Source of the DNA: Agreia bicolorata
GTDB lineage: Bacteria > Actinomycetota > Actinomycetes > Actinomycetales > Microbacteriaceae
Direction of reading: 5' to 3'
DNA length: 64,000 nucleotides
Assembly: GCF_000938265.1 (NCBI RefSeq)
Contig: NZ_JYFC01000006.1
Location: 124,001 to 188,000 of the forward strand
Of this stretch, positions 41,495 to 48,760 are shown in pieces. Below the pieces are notes generated by a model, which ran no database searches, was not told the origin of the DNA, and saw nothing but the letters and a program-made list of their open reading frames with translations. Position 1 is the stretch's first letter. Each line of letters starts with the position of its first letter. Both the position numbers and the translations under genes were made by a program.

Positions 41495-42374
41495 TACCGG
41501 ACAGCCGTTCAACGTGGCGGAACATCGCTGAGTGATCAAGGTCTCCGTCGCCTTCGGCCTTCGCACTGGCGAAAAGCTCAGCGAGAAGCGTGCCGACTGG
41601 CGTGGCCGTTTCGGACTCGTGCGCCGCGACAGCGAAGTTCTTCAAGTCCTTGTCGTGCAGAGCAATGCGGAACCCGGGCTTGAATGATCGAGAGATCATG
41701 GATTCTCCCTTGCGGGTCATGACGGTGCTGCCGGCCAGACCTCCGGACAGAACCTGCAGGCCCGCCTGAGTGTCAACGCCCTGAGCCTCGAGAAAGACAA
41801 GAGCCTCAGCGAGGACTTGCAGGTTGCCTGCCACAATCAGCTGGTTTGCCACTTTGACCGTCTGGCCTGCTCCCGCACCGCCGACATGGACGACGGTGGT
41901 TCCGACTGACTGCAGGTAGGGAAGTGCTCGCTCGAAGTTCTCCGCAGAGCCTCCCACCATGATGGACAACTTTCCATCGATGGCTCCCTGCTCGCCTCCG
42001 CTGACGGGTGCGTCCAAAGCCGCGATCCCTCGTTTGATTGCTTCATCGGCAATGGTTCGGGACGCCGACGGAGCAATGCTGCTCATGTCGATGAACAGGG
42101 CGCCTCGCTTGGCGCTGTCGAAGATACCCGAACTTCCAAGAGCAACGTCGATGACCTCAGGAGAGTCAGGGAGCATCGTGATGACGATGTCCGCATCCTG
42201 CACTGCCTCGTGGATGGACTCGGCTCGGGTTCCACCTGCCTCGATGAGGCGGGACGCACTGGCTTCCCGTCGGCTGTAGCCGATGACGTGATGTCCCGAT
42301 TTGGCAAGGTTGACAGCCATGGGGCTGCCCATGATGCCCAAGCCGATGAATGCGATAGTTGCGGTTTCTGACAT
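41481..42374 (-). CDS. garR: 2-hydroxy-3-oxopropionate (tartronate semialdehyde) reductase
   Basis: NAD(P)H-dependent enzyme of the 3-hydroxyisobutyrate dehydrogenase family, 297 residues. Rossmann motif FIGLGIMGSPMAVNL, substrate segment DAPVSGGEQGAIDG, and catalytic Lys in GAGQTVKVANQLIVAGNLQ are all present. The specific assignment as tartronate semialdehyde reductase rests on its position between hyi and glxK. Start ATG 42374 is preceded by AAGGAT; it begins 13 bp behind hyi. Confidence 0.92.
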   Translation of the reverse strand: MSETATIAFIGLGIMGSPMAVNLAKSGHHVIGYSRREASASRLIEAGGTRAESIHEAVQDADIVITMLPDSPEVIDVALGSSGIFDSAKRGALFIDMSSIAPSASRTIADEAIKRGIAALDAPVSGGEQGAIDGKLSIMVGGSAENFERALPYLQSVGTTVVHVGGAGAGQTVKVANQLIVAGNLQVLAEALVFLEAQGVDTQAGLQVLSGGLAGSTVMTRKGESMISRSFKPGFRIALHDKDLKNFAVAAHESETATPVGTLLAELFASAKAEGDGDLDHSAMFRHVERLSGSEQG

Positions 42375-42387
42375 GTCAGGGATCCTT

Positions 42388-43242
42388 CTAGTTTGTTCGG
42401 ACGGCATCGTGAGCATCGGAGCCGAAGAAAGGGCTCAGCGACCGAAGCCACTCAAGCGACTCACGGGTCCCGGCGGAGGGCACATATTCGAGACCGACCC
42501 GGCCCTTGTACCCGTGCTGGACGAAGACCTCGACGAGGCCCGGGATGTCCATATCGCCGCTGCCCGGTTCGTGGCGACCCGGCGCATCGGCGATCTGCAC
42601 GTGGCCGATGACGGACATGTGTTCGCGAGCGACGGCTTCGACATCGTCTCCATTGACCGTCAAGTGATACAGATCGGCGAGGAGGCGCACATTGCTCAGG
42701 TGCGGGACTTCAGCAAGTACTCGAACCACGTCTGCAGCAGCCTTCAGCGGGTAGGCATCTACTCCGCTGACCGGCTCCAGCAGAACGGTGGCGCCGATTT
42801 CCGATACCGCGTCAGCTGCGAAGGTGATCGCCTCGATAGCCGAATCGTCCTGCTTCGCTGGATCGAGCCCCTCAATACGATTTCCGTAGAGTGCGTTGAA
42901 GCTCTCGATTTTGAGACGAGCTCCAAGATCTGCGACGACGTCGACGTTGTCGCGGAATTCTCTCAGCCGTGAAGGATCGGAGAGGATTCCTCGCTCACCG
43001 GCAGCCATGTTTCCCGCAAAGAAGTTGAGTGCCCGCAGGTGAACGCCAGCATCTTCGATACTCCCCACAAACGCCGCGAGCTCCTCGTTGGTGGGAACCG
43101 CTGTGGCAAACGGCCACCAGCATTCGATGGCCTGGAAACCGGCTGCTCTGGCCGCTGCCGGTCGATCGAGAAAAGGGACCTCGTTGAAGAGGAGTGAAAT
43201 GTTTGCTTGGACTGTGGACCAGGGGTAACCCGTCATCATCAT
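42388..43242 (-). CDS. hyi: hydroxypyruvate isomerase
   Basis: TIM-barrel isomerase of hydroxypyruvate and tartronate semialdehyde, 284 residues. The family signatures are ANISLLFNEVPFLDRPAAA, FQAIECWWPF, FNALYGNRI, LLEPVSGVDAYPL and GHVQIADAPGRHEPG. It is first in the operon and divergent from a LysR gene; a TTCGG-N5-CCGAA box lies in the shared region. Three consecutive ATG codons open the gene, so the exact start may be 43242, 43239 or 43236. Confidence 0.93.
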   Translation of the reverse strand: MMMTGYPWSTVQANISLLFNEVPFLDRPAAARAAGFQAIECWWPFATAVPTNEELAAFVGSIEDAGVHLRALNFFAGNMAAGERGILSDPSRLREFRDNVDVVADLGARLKIESFNALYGNRIEGLDPAKQDDSAIEAITFAADAVSEIGATVLLEPVSGVDAYPLKAAADVVRVLAEVPHLSNVRLLADLYHLTVNGDDVEAVAREHMSVIGHVQIADAPGRHEPGSGDMDIPGLVEVFVQHGYKGRVGLEYVPSAGTRESLEWLRSLSPFFGSDAHDAVRTN

Positions 43243-43373
43243 CGTCTTCCCGTGTTAGTACTCGTCCGACGCAAAATCGGATCTGTGGTCACGCAATAAG
43301 GTCGCGGCTGTGAGGCCAAGACGAACATAGGGCGATTCAGAACCCGGAACAATGACGAATCCCCCTACAACTA

Positions 43374-43388
43374 TTCGGTCATACCGAA
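43374..43388. promoter_or_regulatory. LysR box between hyi and the LysR gene
   Basis: TTCGG-TCATA-CCGAA, a perfect 5-bp inverted repeat with N5 spacer, located 9 bases before the -10 like TATAGT of the LysR gene. Matching boxes lie on the far side of that gene (44365 and 44404). Confidence 0.8.
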
Positions 43389-43396
43389 TTAACGGC

Positions 43397-43402
43397 TATA
43401 GT
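43397..43402 (+). promoter_or_regulatory. -10 like TATAGT of the LysR gene
   Basis: Ends 7 bases before ATG 43410 and lies just downstream of the LysR box, as in autorepressed LysR genes. Confidence 0.6.
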
Positions 43403-43409
43403 CGGCCAC

Positions 43410-44345
43410 ATGTCCGCGTCCAACATCACGCTGCGTCAACTTCGTACTTTTCTTGCCGTTGCCGAGTTGCAGAGCTTTTCAGGTGCTGCGCAAGAGCTCC
43501 GTGTCTCCAACCCATGGGTCAGCGAAAGCATCAAGGAACTCGAGAAGCAACTCGGTGTTGTGCTTTTCGTGAGGACAACTCGCTCCGTTGAATTGACGAA
43601 GGCGGGCGCGATTCTGAAAGAGATGGTCGGGCATGCTTTGATCGACCTCGACACCGCGTTCGGCGTGGCCCAGCGCACGGGTGCAGCCAGCAATTCCGGC
43701 CTGACGCTGGGTTACGCCATTGGAGCGGGCCTCGAGGTCGTGCCCTGGCTGCTGCGATCATTCGCCACGCAGCATCCCCAGCGCGAACTCAGCACCGTGG
43801 AATTCGACTTCACCGATCCGACGGCCGGGCTTCGCGATCATTCGGTCGACGCGGCTATCATCAGACCCCCAGTCGGACTCACCGGCCTCACGTCGCTCGA
43901 GTTGATCGCGGAGGCAAGAGTGGCCTGTCTCCCCGAAGGTCACCGCTTGGCGGCTGAAGAGACCGTTACGGTTGCAGACATCCTCGACGAGCCGATCATT
44001 GCTGCTCCGAACGCCCCTGGACCCTGGCGCGATTACTGGCTTCTGTCTGACTACCGGAGCGAACCCGCCAATGTCGTCGGCGAAGCGAGTACACGAGATG
44101 GCGAGCTTCACCTTGTCGCGCGGGGTGCAGGAATCAGCGTGACGTCCGCCGGGGCTGGTCGCTGGTACTCGCGACCGGGCGTGGTGTTTCGCCCGATCAG
44201 GGACATCCCGCCCTGCACAGTCGTCTTGGCCTGGTGGCCCGAATCCACGCCGAGGGTGTCGGATTTGATCGGTATCGCGAAGGACTTCGGCCGCACCGAA
44301 TCGGTCGCCGGGTTCATCGATTCCTCGGTTCCTCCGACCTTCTGA
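43410..44345 (+). CDS. LysR-family transcriptional regulator
   Basis: A 311-residue regulator. The N-terminal HTH is LRQLRTFLAVAELQSFSGAAQELRVSNPWVSESIKELEKQLG (residues about 8-50), with the typical RTTRSVELTKAG wing. The effector domain (about 90-295) has LTLGYAIGAGLEVVPWLL and the usual two lobes. It sits between two divergent catabolic operons, with the same inverted repeat in both promoter regions, so it probably controls hyi-garR-glxK-tkt and the aldo-keto reductase operon. The inducer is unknown. Confidence 0.92.
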   Translation: MSASNITLRQLRTFLAVAELQSFSGAAQELRVSNPWVSESIKELEKQLGVVLFVRTTRSVELTKAGAILKEMVGHALIDLDTAFGVAQRTGAASNSGLTLGYAIGAGLEVVPWLLRSFATQHPQRELSTVEFDFTDPTAGLRDHSVDAAIIRPPVGLTGLTSLELIAEARVACLPEGHRLAAEETVTVADILDEPIIAAPNAPGPWRDYWLLSDYRSEPANVVGEASTRDGELHLVARGAGISVTSAGAGRWYSRPGVVFRPIRDIPPCTVVLAWWPESTPRVSDLIGIAKDFGRTESVAGFIDSSVPPTF

Positions 44346-44364
44346 CCGGGCTGACCCCACATTA

Positions 44365-44417
44365 TTCGGCAACACCGAACACCTATTCGTGAGTACGTCA
44401 TTGTTCGGCAACACTCG
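44365..44417. promoter_or_regulatory. two LysR boxes and -10 region of the aldo-keto reductase operon
   Basis: TTCGG-CAACA-CCGAA (44365-44379) is a full box. TTCGG-CAACA-CTCG (44404-44417) keeps only the left half plus the same spacer. The second overlaps the expected -35 area of a TAGGGT -10 like hexamer at 44425-44430, the normal geometry for LysR activation. Confidence 0.75.
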
Positions 44418-44488
44418 TCATGGCTAGGGTCGACCACGACAACACTCGCTGGTTCCTCCCTCCACGACTGATCCCGAAGGATGCTCCC

Positions 44489-45487
44489 ATGAAGCACGAC
44501 GCACCCTCGCGACTGGGTCGCACGGACATCTCCGTCACCGCGCTGGGCTTTGGAGCAACCGCAATCGGGGGCATGTACAGCCCAGTGCCCGAAGAGCAGG
44601 CGATCGCTACGGTCGATGCTGCCTGGAACCACGGAATCCGGTTCTACGATGCCGCTCCGCAATACGGCCGCGGAAAGGGAGAACTCAGACTCGGCCAGGC
44701 TCTGGCATCGCGGCCTCGCGACAGCTATGTGCTCTCCAGCAAGGTGGGCCGCCTTCTTCGTCCGGTCGATCCCGAGGGCAACTCCAACAGCCTCGATGAG
44801 CCAGAGCTCGCGACGGTCTACGACTACTCCCGCGACGGCGTTCTCCGATCCATCGAGGAGAGCCTCGAGCGGCTCGGCACAGATCACTTGGATATCGTCC
44901 ACGTGCACGATCCGGACGACTACCTCGACGAAGCCCTCGCGACAGCGTTTCCGACCCTGATCGAGCTCCGTGACCAAGGAGTGGTCAAGGCCATCGGAGC
45001 GGGAATGAACCAAACTCGTGCACTCGAGATCATTGCGCGGGAGTCGGACCCTGACGCTCTTCTTGTTGCCGGGCGGTACACGCTCCTCGAGCAGACCGCC
45101 CTCGATTCTCTTCTCCCGCTCTGCGAAGAACGAGGCATCGCAGTTATTGCCGGAGGCGTGTTCAATAGCGGACTCCTTGCGAATCCGCACGTGGATGCCC
45201 GATACGACTACAATCGCGCACCTGAAAGCATCGTCAGCCGTGCCCTGGAGTTGGCTGCCGTTTGCGAGAGGCATGGCGTACCGCTGAAGGCCGCGGCCCT
45301 CCAATTCCCGAAGGCCCACCCAAGCGTCGCCGCTGTTCTCACGGGATCCCGCTCGCCCGAAGAGATGACCGAAAACATCGAGCTCTTCGATCTGGTCATT
45401 CCCTCCGACCTCTGGGCGGAACTCAAGGATGCGGGCCTGCTCAGGCAGACGGCCCCCGTTCCCGCAACGGGCCAAGCCAACCCGTGA
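44489..45487 (+). CDS. aldo-keto reductase, aldose/L-fucose dehydrogenase-like
   Basis: A 332-residue NAD(P)-dependent enzyme of the AKR fold. The catalytic tetrad is visible: Asp in IRFYDAAPQYG, Tyr in the same APQYGRG, Lys in LSSKVG and His in IVHVHDPD. The group with this N-terminus includes D-threo-aldose and L-fucose 1-dehydrogenases, which make aldonolactones; the lactonase gene directly downstream supports that reading. Start ATG 44489 follows GAAGGA; an upstream ATG (44420) lies over the promoter. Last codons overlap the lactonase start (GTGA). Confidence 0.88.
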   Translation: MKHDAPSRLGRTDISVTALGFGATAIGGMYSPVPEEQAIATVDAAWNHGIRFYDAAPQYGRGKGELRLGQALASRPRDSYVLSSKVGRLLRPVDPEGNSNSLDEPELATVYDYSRDGVLRSIEESLERLGTDHLDIVHVHDPDDYLDEALATAFPTLIELRDQGVVKAIGAGMNQTRALEIIARESDPDALLVAGRYTLLEQTALDSLLPLCEERGIAVIAGGVFNSGLLANPHVDARYDYNRAPESIVSRALELAAVCERHGVPLKAAALQFPKAHPSVAAVLTGSRSPEEMTENIELFDLVIPSDLWAELKDAGLLRQTAPVPATGQANP

Positions 45488-46347
45488 AGATCGACGCTCA
45501 CCAGCACTTCCTCGACTCCACTCGCTTTCAGTACCCGTGGATCACTGAGCAGATGGGTACGCTGCTCGGGGCACACGGCATCGAACAGCTCGTGCCAGAA
45601 CTCCAGTCCAATGGAGTCGCGGCCACTGTCGTCGTTCAAACGCTCAGCAGCACCGAGGAGACAATCGAGCTTCTTCGTCTGGCCGAAGAACACGATGTCG
45701 TGGCCGGAGTTGTGGGCTGGGTCGATTTGACGGCAAGGGACGTCGGCGCAGCCCTGGATCGACTGCTCGACAGTCCCGGCGGCGAGTTTCTCAAGGGGAT
45801 TCGCCATGGCGTCGCCGACGAAGCGGATCCGAATTGGATCGCACGGTCCGATGTCTCCAGCGGGTTGGCCGAGGTGAGTCGCCGAGGGCTGACCTTTGAC
45901 TTGGAGATAGGCGTACGAGAGGCCCATGCTGCAGCCCACGTGGTCGCGAAGCACGCTGATCTCCCCTTCGTAATCGACCATCTAGGCAAGCCGCTTATTG
46001 CTCCTGAGGTCGACCCTCGGTGGCTCGACTCGATGCGAGAACTTGCGGCCCTTCCCAACACCACAGCCAAAATATCGGGCCTGGTCACCGAAGCTGACTG
46101 GAACAACTGGAAAGCCTCGGACTTCGTGCCCTTCGTTGAGGTGGCCTTCGACCTGTTCGGTGCGCGCCGTCTTATGTTCGGGTCCGACTGGCCTGTCTGC
46201 CTCCTGGCCGCGACCTACAGCCAAGTCGCGAGCACGGCGACTCACCTTGTGCAGTCTCTGTCTCGTTTCGAAGAGCAGCAAGTCTTCGAGCGCACTGCCG
46301 CGAATTTCTACAAGTTGACACCATCCGACATCGACCAAAAGGACTAG
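45484..46347 (+). CDS. amidohydrolase, L-fuconolactonase-like
   Basis: A 287-residue COG3618 (amidohydrolase 2) protein. The metal motif DAHQHF opens the chain, the other ligands are in VIDHLGKP and FGSDWPV. The family holds L-fucono- and L-rhamnono-lactonases and some pyrone or dicarboxylate lactonases. Coupled by a 4-bp overlap to an aldose dehydrogenase-like gene, hydrolysis of a sugar lactone is the simplest reading. Start GTG 45484 begins right at the metal motif. Confidence 0.88.
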   Translation: MKIDAHQHFLDSTRFQYPWITEQMGTLLGAHGIEQLVPELQSNGVAATVVVQTLSSTEETIELLRLAEEHDVVAGVVGWVDLTARDVGAALDRLLDSPGGEFLKGIRHGVADEADPNWIARSDVSSGLAEVSRRGLTFDLEIGVREAHAAAHVVAKHADLPFVIDHLGKPLIAPEVDPRWLDSMRELAALPNTTAKISGLVTEADWNNWKASDFVPFVEVAFDLFGARRLMFGSDWPVCLLAATYSQVASTATHLVQSLSRFEEQQVFERTAANFYKLTPSDIDQKD

Positions 46348-46350
46348 GCA

Positions 46351-47625
46351 ATGACTGATACCAAGACTGTTCAGCAGGACTTCCAAGAACGCGCCAATCG
46401 CGTCCTCGCCGGCGGAGTCACAAGCAACACCCGCCTGCTCAACCCGCATCTGATCGTTGAGCGTGGTTCGGGCAGCCGGCTGTTCGACGTCGACGGTCGC
46501 GAATACATCGACTTCTTGCTCGGGCAGGGCCCGAACTTCCTTGGCTATGCACCGCCGCGTGTTGTGGCGAAGCTCGCTGAGGCCCAGAAGGACGGCGTCA
46601 TCTTCGCCGCAACACACCGTCGCGAGGTCGAAGCTGCCGAACGCATTCTGGCCATCTTCCCCTGGGCGGAGACACTTCGCTTCGGCAGCTCGAGCAGCGA
46701 GATGGTTCAAGCAGCCCTGCGCATCGCTCGGCAGAACACGGGTCGAAAGTACATCCTTCGATTCCACGGTCACTACCACGGCTGGTTCGACAACATCCAG
46801 ATCAGGTCGGAGGACGGTAAGGCTGGCGTTGGCAGTCTGGGGCAGGTCCCTGAGGCTCTCGAGCAAGTGATCACCATCAACTGGAACGACACGGAAGAGT
46901 TCCTGCGGACTCTGCGCGAACGCGGTCACGAGATCGCGGGAGTGATCATGGAGCCGATAATGCTGAACAGCGGCGCGATCGAGCCTCGCCCCGGGTACCT
47001 CGAAGCCGTGCGGCAGGCCTGTTCCGATAACGGCAGCGTTCTCATTTTCGATGAGACCATCAGCGGCTTTCGTCTTGGTCTGAGCGGCGCATCCGGCCGG
47101 TTCGGAGTGTCGCCGGACCTTGCCGTGTATGGCAAGGCCATGGCTGCCGGTTGGCCGTGCGCCGCTCTCATTGGCAAGCGTGAGCTTTTCGCCGAGGTGG
47201 CAACCGGTCGGCTGACACACGCCGGAACATTCAACGGAAATGTCGTCGCTACTGCCGCCGTCCTCGCCGCTCTCGACGAGCTCGAGAGCGGAGAAGTGTA
47301 CAAAAAGGTCGAGGCTGTTGGCGGCGAACTGATCGACGGCATCCGTGCGCTCATCGCCAAGTACGACCTGCCCATGCGAGTGCAAGGGCTTCCCATGGCG
47401 TTCCACCTGCGTTTTGACAGCTCCGACGATGAGATCACGAGCTATGAACAGATCCAGGCCCTCGAATCCGGCAGATACAGCGACTTCGCTCAGCACCTGA
47501 TCGAGCTGGGAGTCTGGGTCGCATACCGAGGCATCTGGTACGTTTCCGCAGCCCACACAAGCGAAGACGTGGCGGAGACGCTCGCCCGAATCGAACCGGC
47601 GTTCAAGGCTCTGGCAGACAGCTGA
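46351..47625 (+). CDS. class III aminotransferase, glutamate-1-semialdehyde aminomutase-like
   Basis: A 424-residue PLP enzyme. It has AGGVTSNTRLLNPHLIVERGSG at the start, FHGHYHGWFDN, IMEPIML, LIFDETISGFRLG with the PLP Asp, and the PLP Lys in VYGKAMAAGWP. It resembles HemL-type proteins but lacks the company of haem genes and sits in a catabolic operon, so an aminotransferase acting on a keto- or semialdehyde sugar acid is more likely than HemL. Start ATG 46351 has AAAGGA upstream and is 3 bp behind the lactonase stop. Confidence 0.9.
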   Translation: MTDTKTVQQDFQERANRVLAGGVTSNTRLLNPHLIVERGSGSRLFDVDGREYIDFLLGQGPNFLGYAPPRVVAKLAEAQKDGVIFAATHRREVEAAERILAIFPWAETLRFGSSSSEMVQAALRIARQNTGRKYILRFHGHYHGWFDNIQIRSEDGKAGVGSLGQVPEALEQVITINWNDTEEFLRTLRERGHEIAGVIMEPIMLNSGAIEPRPGYLEAVRQACSDNGSVLIFDETISGFRLGLSGASGRFGVSPDLAVYGKAMAAGWPCAALIGKRELFAEVATGRLTHAGTFNGNVVATAAVLAALDELESGEVYKKVEAVGGELIDGIRALIAKYDLPMRVQGLPMAFHLRFDSSDDEITSYEQIQALESGRYSDFAQHLIELGVWVAYRGIWYVSAAHTSEDVAETLARIEPAFKALADS

Positions 47626-47638
47626 CACGACCCGACGC

Positions 47639-47671
47639 GGCGGCTGGAGCCACTTCCTGACTGCAGCCGCC
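47639..47671 (+). terminator. hairpin terminator after the aminotransferase
   Basis: GGCGGCTG (47639-47646) pairs perfectly with CAGCCGCC (47664-47671), with CTTTCTTCCTT shortly downstream. Confidence 0.6.
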
Positions 47672-47731
47672 AGGTAGGCGCTTTCTTCCTTCGCGGAATT
47701 ATTACGGTTACGAAATATTCAAACGTTCCTG

Positions 47732-47774
47732 TTGGATTCCGTGAGCGAGGCGCTAGCATTACTGCAAACGATTG
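47732..47774 (+). promoter_or_regulatory. promoter with LacI-type operator before the second dehydrogenase
   Basis: -35 TTGGAT (47732-47737) and -10 TAGCAT (47754-47759) are 16 bases apart. CAAACGATTG (47765-47774), a palindrome-like word with a central CG typical of LacI operators, covers the likely start site. Its complement appears at 53275-53284 before the transporter operon. Confidence 0.72.
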
Positions 47775-47793
47775 TTATCCCAAGGAGGCAAAG

Positions 47794-48729
47794 ATGTCAG
47801 ACACACTCTCGATCGGTTGGATCGGTACAGGTCGAATGGGCTCGCAGCTCGTCTATCGACTGCTGGAAGCCGGCTATGACGTGACCGTGTACAACCGCAC
47901 GGCGGCCAAAGCGCAGCCTTTGATCGATGCCGGTGCGCGGTTCGCTGCTCGACCCGTGGATCTCGCAGACCGCGACGTGGTGTTCACCATGGTCTCGACG
48001 TCAGTCGATCTCGCCGCCGTGACAACCGGGCCTGACGGACTGCTCACCGATCCCGACAAGGCGCCGCGTATTATCGCCGATTCTTCGACGGTTTCCACGA
48101 CCGCCAGCGAGGTGCTGCGCGCAGCGGCGAGCGAGCGCGGTACGGCTCTGCTGGCCACACCGGTCAGTGGCAACCCGGCTGTGATAGCGGCGGGCAAGTT
48201 GACCGTGGCGGCGTCTGGGCCCCGGTGGGTGTTCGATGAGGTCGCCCCTCTTCTTCGTACCTTCGGCCGCGGCGTGACCTACGTCGGCGAGGGCGAGGTC
48301 GCCCGACTCGTCAAGATCGCCCATAACGTCTTTCTCGGCGTTGTGACGCAATCGCTTGCAGAGATCACGGTCTTGGCGGAGAAGGGCGGCGTGTCGCGCG
48401 AAGCCTTCCTCGAGTTCTTGAACGACTCGGTCATGGGTTCCACTTTCACCCGCTACAAGACTCCGGCGCTCGTGAACCTCGACTTCACGCCGACGTTCAC
48501 CAACGTCCTTCTCCAGAAGGACTTCGATCTCGGACTCGACGCGGGCCGTGAACTGGGAGTCCCGCTTCCGGTGGCCAGCATCACCCGTGACATCGTGGCC
48601 GACGAGGTGGACCGAGGAAATATCGAGCTCGACTTCGCCACACTCCTGCTGACGGTAGCGCGCGGCGCCGGGCTGGAACTCGTCTCAGAGAACGCGAACG
48701 TGACCGACGGCCTTACGCCGCAGAACTGA
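47794..48729 (+). CDS. NAD(P)-dependent oxidoreductase, 3-hydroxyisobutyrate dehydrogenase family
   Basis: A 311-residue enzyme of the same superfamily as GarR above but clearly distinct. Rossmann motif WIGTGRMGSQLVYRL, substrate segment ATPVSGNPAVIAAG, and catalytic Lys in ARLVKIAHNVFLG. The usual second Gly of PVSGG is Asn, so the substrate probably differs from that of GarR. Start ATG 47794 has AAGGAGG 5 bases upstream. First gene of an operon with the M24-fold protein, under a LacI-type operator. Confidence 0.88.
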   Translation: MSDTLSIGWIGTGRMGSQLVYRLLEAGYDVTVYNRTAAKAQPLIDAGARFAARPVDLADRDVVFTMVSTSVDLAAVTTGPDGLLTDPDKAPRIIADSSTVSTTASEVLRAAASERGTALLATPVSGNPAVIAAGKLTVAASGPRWVFDEVAPLLRTFGRGVTYVGEGEVARLVKIAHNVFLGVVTQSLAEITVLAEKGGVSREAFLEFLNDSVMGSTFTRYKTPALVNLDFTPTFTNVLLQKDFDLGLDAGRELGVPLPVASITRDIVADEVDRGNIELDFATLLLTVARGAGLELVSENANVTDGLTPQN

Positions 48730-48760
48730 GCGACGGCAGCCCGGAGCAGAGGGATCCACA

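Noticed and set aside
46351-47625. HemL (glutamate-1-semialdehyde aminomutase) of haem synthesis
   Set aside because: The fold and motifs fit, but the gene is embedded in a LysR-controlled catabolic operon with no haem genes nearby.
45982-47628. 548-codon frame on the minus strand opposite the lactonase and aminotransferase
   Set aside because: Shadow of two clear enzymes; no start signal and no domain.
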